A stretch of 38,142 nucleotides of DNA, taken from positions 612,333-650,474 of the forward strand of contig CP070811.1 in the NCBI GenBank assembly GCA_020343875.1. Direction: 5' to 3'. The stretch is from Anaerolineales bacterium. Its GTDB lineage: Bacteria > Chloroflexota > Anaerolineae > 4572-78 > NAK82. Positions 31,930 through 38,142 of this stretch are shown here, piece by piece. The number at the start of each line of letters is the position of its first letter. Position 1 is the stretch's first letter. The notes under the pieces are model-generated. The model saw nothing but the letters and a program-made list of their open reading frames with translations. It searched no databases and was not told where the DNA came from. A program made the translations under genes and the position numbers.

Positions 31930-33600
31930 TTAGTCGAACTCACGCACAGCGTCCAGGCTGCCTCCCATGGCTGCATCGGCATCCCGTTCAACGACCACGT
32001 CGACTACCGCCGGCCGGCCACTCTTCACCGCCCGCTCGAAGGCAGGCCGAATCTCATCCGGCCGGGTCACCCGTTCACCGTAGGCCCCAAACGACTCGGC
32101 CAGCTTGACAAAGTCTATTCCCAGGCCGTTGTAGGTCAGATCCACCGCATACTCATATTCATAGGCGTAACGTTGGTTCTGGCGGATCAGGCTCAGATAA
32201 CCGTTGTTGATGATCACCACCACAACCGGAACATTGTGTTGGCAGGCCATGGCCAGCTCTTCCATCATAAAACCGAAGCCGCCATCGCCCATCACGGCCA
32301 CAACGGTGGCCTCTGGGCAGGCAATCTTGGCCCCGATGGCAGCCGGCAAGTCGAAGCCCAACGTGCCCGCGCCCCCCGAAGCCAGGTAGGTATATGGAGC
32401 CGCGATGCTCTGCAACTGGCCCGACCATATCTGAGTCAAACCACAGCCGGTGGTGAAGATCGCGTTAGAAGCAAAGTACTCGTTCATCTCCTGGTAGACC
32501 CGCTGCGGCTTGATGGGTACCTGGTCGTAATCCATCTTGCGCGCCAGGCGTGCTCGATCTTGAGGGATGTTCGCCACCCGTCGCGAGGGGGCGCGCGAGT
32601 CCGTCCTGGTCTTAGCCTCCTCCAGCAAGGCATCCAAGGCCAGCCCGGCATCGGCCACAATGCCCAGCTGGGTAGGCACGATACGGCCGATGTGCGAGGG
32701 CTCGACATTGACATGGATGAAACGCCGGCCGCGAGTATAGACCTCCAACTTACCTGTATGCCGGTCGCCAAAGCGATTGCCGATCCCCATGATGAGGTCC
32801 GACTCCAGGAAAAACGAGTTTCCAAAAGGAGAGCCGACCTGGATGCCAATGTGCCCCACGTGCAGCGGGTGAGCGGCCGGAATGCCCCCCGTGGCCATAT
32901 AGGTAGTGATCACCGGCAACGAGAGATACTCGGCGAACTCGATAAAACGTTGGGTGGCCCCTGCCAATAGCACCCCGCCGCCCATGATCAAGATAGGGTT
33001 CTCAGCCCCCAGCAGCATATCCACTGCCCGGGCGATCAGCCTTCGGTCCGGCTCAGGCTTGGCAATGGGCAAGGGCGCATCCGCCTCGGGCATATAGGGG
33101 ATGTCCGCCAACTGGACGTCAAGCGGAAGATCAATCAACACCGGACCCGGCCGCCCCTCCCGGGCCACCCGGAATGCCTCGCGCATGATGGAAGGTACTT
33201 GATACGCCTCCGTGATGCACCAGGTGGCTTTACAGACCGGCCTGGCGATTTGGGCGATGTCCACGCACTGGAAAGCCTCTTTGCCTAATTGAGAACGCAC
33301 ATTCTGGCCGGTGATGGCAATCAATGGCATAGAATCGATTTGGGCGGTGTATAGACCGGTTACGAAGTTGGTGGCAGCCGGGCCAGAGGTGCAGATGGCT
33401 AACGCCATGCGGCCACTGGCCCGGTAGTAGCCATCGGCAGCGTGCACCGCCCCCTCCTCGTGGCGAGCCAGGAAGTGCTTGATTTGCCTGGAAGTGCCCA
33501 GATGCTCGTAGATGGGGTTTATGGCAGCCCCGGGGATGCCAAACGCGGCTTCAATCCCCTCACTCTCAAGTATTCTGACAACGACCTCTGATACTTTCAT
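31930..33600 (-). CDS. ThDP-dependent enzyme, glyoxylate carboligase (tartronate-semialdehyde synthase)-like
   Basis: The 556-residue enzyme of the acetolactate-synthase superfamily has three ThDP-fold domains. The N-terminal FGIPGAAINPIYEHL and DSMPLIAITGQ, the ThDP motif VMGDGGFGFMMEEL...NN, and a C-terminal NNGYLSLIRQNQR with a closing AMGGSLDAVREFD resemble Gcl more than acetolactate synthase. E. coli Gcl is known for having Val instead of the catalytic Glu; here Glu48 is retained (RHEEGAVH). A different carboligation or decarboxylation is therefore possible. If it makes tartronate semialdehyde, the HIBADH-family reductase at 2287 could be the partner. GAAGGGG precedes the ATG. Substrate unproven. 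Confidence 0.85.
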   Translation of the reverse strand: MKVSEVVVRILESEGIEAAFGIPGAAINPIYEHLGTSRQIKHFLARHEEGAVHAADGYYRASGRMALAICTSGPAATNFVTGLYTAQIDSMPLIAITGQNVRSQLGKEAFQCVDIAQIARPVCKATWCITEAYQVPSIMREAFRVAREGRPGPVLIDLPLDVQLADIPYMPEADAPLPIAKPEPDRRLIARAVDMLLGAENPILIMGGGVLLAGATQRFIEFAEYLSLPVITTYMATGGIPAAHPLHVGHIGIQVGSPFGNSFFLESDLIMGIGNRFGDRHTGKLEVYTRGRRFIHVNVEPSHIGRIVPTQLGIVADAGLALDALLEEAKTRTDSRAPSRRVANIPQDRARLARKMDYDQVPIKPQRVYQEMNEYFASNAIFTTGCGLTQIWSGQLQSIAAPYTYLASGGAGTLGFDLPAAIGAKIACPEATVVAVMGDGGFGFMMEELAMACQHNVPVVVVIINNGYLSLIRQNQRYAYEYEYAVDLTYNGLGIDFVKLAESFGAYGERVTRPDEIRPAFERAVKSGRPAVVDVVVERDADAAMGGSLDAVREFD

Positions 33601-33841
33601 CGCGGTACCCCTTCTACAAAGTAAAACATTCGGTTGAATACGTGAGCTTGAAAAAGGTTCGAAAATGGCAGGCGTTTAGCAGGGGGCGGATGGAAACAAA
33701 CACCACAATGCAGCGAACATGAGGGGCAGGCTGCATCCCCTTGTCTGCACTCCCTAGTCTTGAGGCAGCCAGCTATCACCATCCATGACTTCTGTGTCAG
33801 CCAAGGTGCAGCCTGCCCTGTATTCGTAACTCAGCCTAAGT
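33601..33841. repeat. Spacer containing a 12-bp inverted repeat (93-bp element)
   Basis: GGGCAGGCTGCA (33724-33735) is repeated inverted as TGCAGCCTGCCC (33805-33816). No coding frame is visible in this 241-base gap between two minus-strand genes. The architecture resembles the elements at 1249-1333 and 11646-11777, although the arm sequences differ. Confidence 0.5.
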
Positions 33842-34270
33842 CTAGCTCTCTATTTTCTTGCTGGCCAAGAGCTCTAAAAAGATACGGGCTGCACGCTCGA
33901 CCAGCACAGAGCAAGGCATGCTTCCATCCGAACCATACCCCATCGCCCGCAGCTCACCGCAACGGGTCGTACCCCACTCCTGGATGAACCGCTCTCGATA
34001 GCGGGATGCCAGGTCATAGCAAGGGCCATCGTCCTCATCGGGCGTAAGCCGTCCATAGAGCGCACCAATGAGCAAGACACCGGCGCTCAGTGCGCCACAA
34101 AGCTCCTGGTGGGTGCCTCCTACCCCACCAGCCAGACCAGTCGCCATGCGGCGCACCTGATCGTCTACCTGACCTAACAGGTACTCGCCAACGGCAAGTA
34201 CAAAGGCCTCCGATCAATGGTAATGCCGAGATCGATCCGGTGACATCAGGCTGCCGATTCGACGCAGCAC
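33842..34270 (-). CDS. C-GCAxxG-C-C family redox protein, probable selenoprotein (in-frame TGA = Sec19)
   Basis: Reading TGA at 34216-34214 as selenocysteine gives 142 residues with the full family pattern. Sec19 occurs in HYHUSEAFVLAVGEY, where relatives have a Cys-Ser-Glu-Ala; then come ELCGALSAGVLLIG (the GCAxxG element), GPCYDL, TTRCGEL and a final MPCSVLVE. The frame is otherwise intact to TAG at 33844-33842. GTG 34270 has AGGAAG at 34273-34278; ATG 34246 is an alternative start. A SECIS-like hairpin follows the TGA. The family is thought to be redox-active and membrane- or metal-associated, with unknown function; selenoprotein members are known. It lies 60 bases after the iron-type alcohol dehydrogenase on the same strand. 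A nonsense mutation is the alternative. Confidence 0.8.
34181..34201 (-). promoter_or_regulatory. Candidate bacterial SECIS element
   Basis: Twelve bases after the in-frame TGA, GTACTTGCC and GGCGAGTAC form a 9-bp stem (one T-G wobble) closed by the loop GTT. The distance from TGA to the apical loop is 21 bases, and the loop opens with G. Both match the recalled bacterial SECIS rule of 16-37 bases with a G in the first two loop positions. Confidence 0.75.
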
Positions 34271-34330
34271 TGCTTCCTGAGCATTATTTGTCATAGTTAT
34301 GTAAACCAGTTTCCACGATAGCCGCCAAAT

Positions 34331-35500
34331 TTATAGTGAGTAGGCCCGCTTGTACAACTCCATGATGTGTTCTTTGGTGGACTGACGGGGGTTGTTAGCT
34401 GGGCTGCCGCTGTCAATGGCATCCTCCGCCATTTTGGGGACCAGTCGACTGAATTTTTCCCCGTCTGGAACCAGATGTGACAATGAGGGAATTTCGATAT
34501 CTGACACCAGCTGGCGAATCGCCTGCACGGCCAATTGTGCGGCCTCCATTTGCGTTCGACCCCCAACATTCTGTCCCATGGCCTCTGCAACGTGAGAATA
34601 TCTGAGCGGATTCCCCACCAGGCTGAACTCTGTTACGGTGGCGAAAAGAACGGCATTGGAGACCCCATGGGCAATATGGAAATTGGCTCCAATTGGTCGG
34701 GACATGCCGTGCACCAGCGCCACAGAAGAGTTGCAGAAAGCGTGACCCGCGTAAAGGGATCCCAGCATAACCTTTTCCCTGGCTTCGAGATTGTTCCCAT
34801 TGGCCCAAGCTTGCCGAAGATAGTTGGAGATAAGCTCGATGGCTGTCAGGGCGAACATATCGCTGGTCGGTTGGGCCTTCACCGAAACATATGCTTCGAC
34901 GGCATGAACCAGGGCATCGATGCCGGTGGCAGCGGTGATGGAGCGTGGCGCTGAGCGGGTCAGCAGTGGATCTACGATGGCAATATCCGGCATCAAATAC
35001 GGGCTGATAATCAACATCTTAACGTCCGTCGCCGTATCGGTGATAATGGTGAAGATCGTCACCTCGCTGCCTGTACCCGCTGTGGTAGGGACTGCTACCA
35101 GCGGGACACCTGGGTTGGGTATCTTGCCTGCCCCTTTGTAGTCTTGAATCGCTCCGGGGTTGGTTGCCATCACAGCGATGGCTTTGGCCGTGTCAATGGG
35201 GCTTCCGCCTCCGACGGCCAGCACAAAATCGCAACCATTTTGCTGGTATACCTGCAACCCGTCTTGCACATAGCCTACAGTCGGTTCGGTCTCTACGCCG
35301 CTGTAAGTACACGACTGAACATTCGTTTGAGATAGGGACTTTTCAATCTCATCAACAAGCCCAAACCTGACCATGTTTTCGTCTGTAACAACGAGGCCTT
35401 TTTTGAAGCCTCGGTTCCGACACAGCTCGCCAACCCGGCTGGAAGAGCCAGAGCCTGTAACGACCAGGTCCGGGCTAAGGAATTCTCTGACTGCCAACAT
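34331..35500 (-). CDS. Iron-containing (type III) alcohol dehydrogenase
   Basis: The 389-residue NAD(P)-dependent dehydrogenase has an N-terminal Rossmann-like domain with VGGGSPIDTAK (about 96-106), VPTTAGTGSEVT and a C-terminal helical metal domain. The metal ligands are visible as Asp and His in GIDALVHAVEAY and as His residues in LVHGMSRPIG and FHIAHG. The C-terminal GSPANNPR is family-typical. GAGGAGG at 35508-35514 fixes ATG 35500. Members reduce short aldehydes or oxidise alcohols, lactaldehyde or hydroxyacids. It is followed by the selenoprotein gene and preceded by the SDR and MFS genes, all on the minus strand. Substrate unknown. Confidence 0.93.
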   Translation of the reverse strand: MLAVREFLSPDLVVTGSGSSSRVGELCRNRGFKKGLVVTDENMVRFGLVDEIEKSLSQTNVQSCTYSGVETEPTVGYVQDGLQVYQQNGCDFVLAVGGGSPIDTAKAIAVMATNPGAIQDYKGAGKIPNPGVPLVAVPTTAGTGSEVTIFTIITDTATDVKMLIISPYLMPDIAIVDPLLTRSAPRSITAATGIDALVHAVEAYVSVKAQPTSDMFALTAIELISNYLRQAWANGNNLEAREKVMLGSLYAGHAFCNSSVALVHGMSRPIGANFHIAHGVSNAVLFATVTEFSLVGNPLRYSHVAEAMGQNVGGRTQMEAAQLAVQAIRQLVSDIEIPSLSHLVPDGEKFSRLVPKMAEDAIDSGSPANNPRQSTKEHIMELYKRAYSL

Positions 35501-35684
35501 CGGCCAACCTCCTCAAAACAGCAACTTAGCAGTTCCGTAATGCAGGAACAGGCATCTTATGAGCTTCACATACTCGCCGGCCACGCATGAGGTGGCTTCT
35601 GGCCCTGGCCGACAGGCGCTGAGTCACGCCATCGGCCAGGCCATCCACCAGTATTGTCCAGATTGGGTTACAGTCCGGCCCCGC

Positions 35685-36446
35685 TCAATCGTCGGTGCGT
35701 TCCAGCGGCAGGCCTTGGACGTCATCACCCCCGTCTACCGTCAGGTCCGCACCGGTTACCCAGGAGGCTTCGTCAGAGCACAGATAAAGGGCCGCATAGG
35801 CAACATCAACACCTGTCCCGTAACGAGCCAGCCCCCCCTCGGTGACTGGCGTCGCTTTAAGGTCATCATACTCCTGCCAGATGCGGCCTGCGCTGATATG
35901 GTTCACCCGAATGTTCAGCGGCCACAGGCGGCGGGCGGTATTTCGGGTGAAACCGATCAAGCCGTCTTTGACCGCCCCATAAGCTGGGTTACCAGATTGT
36001 CGGGTGGTCACAGCCGATCCAATATGCAAGATCACACCCCCGCCGCGCTCTGCCAAAAGGGGCTGAGCGGCACGGGTCAGCAGGTAGAGCGGGCGGAGGG
36101 TATTGGTCACCGCCTTATCCCACTGCTCCAGCGGTAGCTCATCCACTCCCACCAAGTAGGGGCGGTAGTGTCCGCCGACCAGGTTGACCACGATGTCCAA
36201 GCCACCGAAGGCAGCTTGAACCTCAGAGATGGCCCGCTCAATGACCTCTGGCTGGGTAGCATCCCCAACCAAAACCCGGTTCTCGCCCCCAGCCAGGTCC
36301 ACTAAACGGGCGGTTTCCTTTACCGCTTCTGCATTGCGTGAAAGGAGGACCTGTTTTGCCCCTTCCTGGGCAAATAGAACCGGGATCCACCGGCCCATGT
36401 TGTCTCCAGCACCAGCAACGAGTACCACTTTGTCTTTCAATCGCAT
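35685..36446 (-). CDS. Short-chain dehydrogenase/reductase
   Basis: This 253-residue classical SDR has the nucleotide motif AGAGDNMGR (11-19), a modified TGxxxGxG. NLVGG stands where NNAG is usual; the catalytic Ser is in HIGSAV, Tyr/Lys in AYGAVKDG, and the C-terminus has TGADLTVDGGDD. ATG 36446 is preceded by AAAGGAGAG; the frame extends upstream, but those residues are not SDR-like. It follows the MFS permease on the same strand with a 219-base gap. It may process the compound brought in by that permease. Substrate unknown. Confidence 0.9.
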   Translation of the reverse strand: MRLKDKVVLVAGAGDNMGRWIPVLFAQEGAKQVLLSRNAEAVKETARLVDLAGGENRVLVGDATQPEVIERAISEVQAAFGGLDIVVNLVGGHYRPYLVGVDELPLEQWDKAVTNTLRPLYLLTRAAQPLLAERGGGVILHIGSAVTTRQSGNPAYGAVKDGLIGFTRNTARRLWPLNIRVNHISAGRIWQEYDDLKATPVTEGGLARYGTGVDVAYAALYLCSDEASWVTGADLTVDGGDDVQGLPLERTDD

Positions 36447-36665
36447 ATTAACTCTCCTTTTTTGATAGATGGATTCACTAACACTCAGTAAGGATACCTG
36501 TCTTTCCTTTGGCACCATAAACACTCTTTGAGCCCATTGGAAGAACGGCACCGGTCCATAAACGGCTATGAGAGGCGATGACAGCGGCAAGCTGAAACCG
36601 CCAGTGGTTCACGAGCATCTACAAGTTGTGCACCTTGCGGTGCAAAAGACAACCTTCCAACACTG

Positions 36666-37937
36666 CTATGAGGGATCAAGGGCGTCTGCCGAGTGGAGAA
36701 CGCCACTGGGAGCAAACGCGTTACGGCCGTAGGTCTCCAACAAGAAATAGCTAGCCACAGCAGCGATGATCGCCCCCGCCAGCCCAGACGTAAATCCAAT
36801 TCGAAATCCAAGAGGGGTCAAGCCGGCCGAATCGAGCAGCCAACTCATAGTAGGCTGGATGACGGCGGCTCCCAGAATCCCTCCTGTGGCTACCACGCCG
36901 GCTGAGATGCCTGCCAAGCCGGGCGGGTTGGCCTCGCTGTTGGCACTGACGGTGGTGACAATCACGCCTCCCGTAAACCCCAGAATGAGCAGAAGGGGCA
37001 ACAAGGCAGCCCGCGGCGGAGTGGCAATGACCAACCACAACCAGCAGGCCACCAATATCAGGCTGAGCGTCAGAGTGGGGCCCCGGCGCAGCTCCAACCG
37101 GTCCGACACCCATCCGATGGCTGGCCCGCCAACGCTCATGCCGATCAACGGTATCTGGGCGTAGGCGGAGGCAGTGACTAAGTCCATACTGTGAACCCGC
37201 ATCAGATACGGCACTGCCCAGGCCCCGACGAAGGAAAGAATACTGCCGTAATTACCGGCCTGTATCAAAAACGGCGGCCAGGAGTGACGATTGCCTAGCA
37301 CTTGGGCCATGCCTGACCGAAGTGCGCGCCATCGCCCCTGGGTATGTCCCGGAGCTGAAGTATCGCCTATGGCGATCGGCGTCTCTCGCACCGTGAACCA
37401 GACCAGGCAGCCCACACCCAGAGTCAAACCTGCCATCAGGTAATGGCTGGACCGCCACCCCACACTCTGAACCAGCAACGCGAGCGGCACGTATGCCAGT
37501 AATGAGGAAGCCGTGGTACTGCCAACCAGGGCTCCAGTAAGCGTGCCGAACAGACGGGGCGGGAACTGGGTATGCTGGAAGCGTAGAATACAGGGAAAGG
37601 TCACCGCTACGCCGCCACCTACCAACAGGCGCCCGACCATGGCCCACCAAGGTGAGTGGGCCATCCCGAACAGAATAGCGCCCGCGGCAGCCACAGCGCA
37701 GCCAAGGCTGGCAATCTGTCGAGGCCCGTACAGATCCGCCAAAGCACCCCCTGGAACCATCAGCAGGGCATACGCATAAAAATACATCGTCGCAATCAGT
37801 CCGAAGGTGGCAGCCCCGATGCCCAGATCAGCCATGACGGTGTCTCCCATAGAGGCCAGTGTGAGGCGATGAAACTGAGCCATGGCGAAAGCTGCTGCCA
37901 GAGATATCCAGCCCACCCAAATGCCGCGCTGATGCAA
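36666..37937 (-). CDS. MFS transporter
   Basis: The 423-residue major facilitator has twelve predicted hydrophobic segments and the cytoplasmic motif A after helix 2 (GGALADLYGPRQIASLG). The mid-protein loop lies near residue 195-215. Translation starts at TTG 37937 after GGAAGGAGAGGGGG; no ATG precedes the first helix. It is the first gene of the minus-strand group and is probably transcribed with the SDR downstream. The family imports small organic anions or exports drugs. The glycine-rich helix 4-5 region resembles anion importers, but the substrate cannot be told. Confidence 0.9.
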   Translation of the reverse strand: MHQRGIWVGWISLAAAFAMAQFHRLTLASMGDTVMADLGIGAATFGLIATMYFYAYALLMVPGGALADLYGPRQIASLGCAVAAAGAILFGMAHSPWWAMVGRLLVGGGVAVTFPCILRFQHTQFPPRLFGTLTGALVGSTTASSLLAYVPLALLVQSVGWRSSHYLMAGLTLGVGCLVWFTVRETPIAIGDTSAPGHTQGRWRALRSGMAQVLGNRHSWPPFLIQAGNYGSILSFVGAWAVPYLMRVHSMDLVTASAYAQIPLIGMSVGGPAIGWVSDRLELRRGPTLTLSLILVACWLWLVIATPPRAALLPLLLILGFTGGVIVTTVSANSEANPPGLAGISAGVVATGGILGAAVIQPTMSWLLDSAGLTPLGFRIGFTSGLAGAIIAAVASYFLLETYGRNAFAPSGVLHSADALDPS

Positions 37938-38045
37938 GTCCCCCTCTCCTTCCCTACACAGTATGTGCTTAGGCTGAATTATCTCGACCTTCCGTTAATT
38001 CGCACCGGCTGTCCGGCGCCTATGTGCCCCTGAGGCAACCGTAGT

Positions 38046-38142
38046 CTACGAGTCCCCTATCACAGAGGTTACGCTGGACACTGCTTTGGCGGCGGCCATC
38101 CATTCTCGGACTGTGGCATAGACTGGCACCCCATTCCGCTCG
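38046..38142 (-). CDS. C-terminal end of an unidentified protein (gene enters from the right edge)
   Basis: An open minus-strand frame reads 32 residues from the window edge to TAG at 38048-38046 (ERNGVPVYATVREWMAAAKA, then VSSVTSVIGDS). The phrase GVPVYATVREWM faintly recalls the CoA-binding domain of succinyl-CoA synthetase-type proteins, but the rest does not continue the match. Chance coding cannot be excluded from so short a piece. Confidence 0.3.
   Translation of the reverse strand, partial: ERNGVPVYATVREWMAAAKAVSSVTSVIGDS

Noticed and set aside
33842..34156. Shorter 104-residue gene starting at GTG 34156
   Set aside because: It would lack the first third of the conserved family domain; the longer frame through TGA is better explained by selenocysteine.
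34268..34330. CRISPR, tRNA, or insertion sequence anywhere in the window
   Set aside because: Scanned for regular repeats, cloverleaf-like segments and transposase motifs; none seen by eye. Coordinates given are nominal.
35605..35639. 8-bp stem CTGGCCGA/TCGGCCAG downstream of the SDR gene as a terminator
   Set aside because: Loop of 19 bases and no T-run; could be chance in GC-rich DNA.
36629..36644. 6-bp hairpin TGCACC/GGTGCA between the MFS and SDR genes as a terminator
   Set aside because: Short stem and no T-run in the direction of transcription.

Overview
The window looks like a chromosomal segment of an uncultivated anaerobic or facultative bacterium, most likely Chloroflexota (Anaerolineae or Caldilineae-like). 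The basis is moderately high GC, lipoproteins whose lipobox Cys is followed by a long Pro/Glu/Ala/Thr linker, many stand-alone catabolic dehydrogenases and intergenic palindromic repeats. The taxon is an inference; there is no rRNA or marker gene here.

Layout. (1) 1-1421: edge of a lipoprotein gene, a relic of a DeoR-type regulator, a cold-shock protein, and a repeat-rich spacer that ends in a near-consensus promoter. (2) 1422-11579, plus strand: an IclR regulator followed by a sugar-acid/2-oxo-acid operon (beta-hydroxyacid dehydrogenase, E1 alpha and beta of a 2-oxo-acid dehydrogenase, an M24 hydrolase-like protein, E2, zinc alcohol dehydrogenase, PfkB kinase, KDPG-type aldolase, D-2-hydroxyacid dehydrogenase). 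No E3 gene is present. (3) 11580-29230, plus strand: a GntR regulator whose promoter is followed by a perfect 26-bp palindrome, then cyclase-family hydrolase, cupin, SDR, 3-hydroxyacyl-CoA-dehydrogenase-like enzyme, a complete branched-chain-amino-acid-type ABC importer, a molybdenum enzyme pair closely resembling pyrogallol-phloroglucinol transhydroxylase (large and small subunits), a beta-keto acid cleavage enzyme (BKACE), an FmdE-family protein, acetoacetate-CoA ligase, a RidA protein and a DoxX protein. (4) 29349-37937, minus strand: MFS permease, SDR, iron-type alcohol dehydrogenase, a probable selenoprotein of the C-GCAxxG-C-C family, a glyoxylate-carboligase-like ThDP enzyme, MmgE/PrpD and a quinone oxidoreductase.

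The main interpretation is that region 3 is an anaerobic polyphenol catabolic locus. Transhydroxylase would convert pyrogallol to phloroglucinol. The SDR would reduce it to dihydrophloroglucinol, and the cyclase-family protein would open the ring to 3-hydroxy-5-oxohexanoate. The 3-hydroxyacyl-CoA-dehydrogenase-like protein would oxidise this to triacetate (3,5-dioxohexanoate). The BKACE would cleave triacetate with acetyl-CoA into acetoacetate and acetoacetyl-CoA, and acetoacetate-CoA ligase would activate the acetoacetate. The Liv-type importer and the GntR regulator would serve uptake and induction. The transhydroxylase identity is strong: recognised active-site residues align at a constant offset. 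The downstream steps are inferred from family plus context.

The second notable item is at 33842-34270 on the minus strand. Here an in-frame TGA sits exactly where the family's first conserved Cys belongs. A 9-bp hairpin with a GTT apical loop follows at the distance expected of a bacterial SECIS element, so the gene is best read as a selenoprotein and not as a pseudogene.
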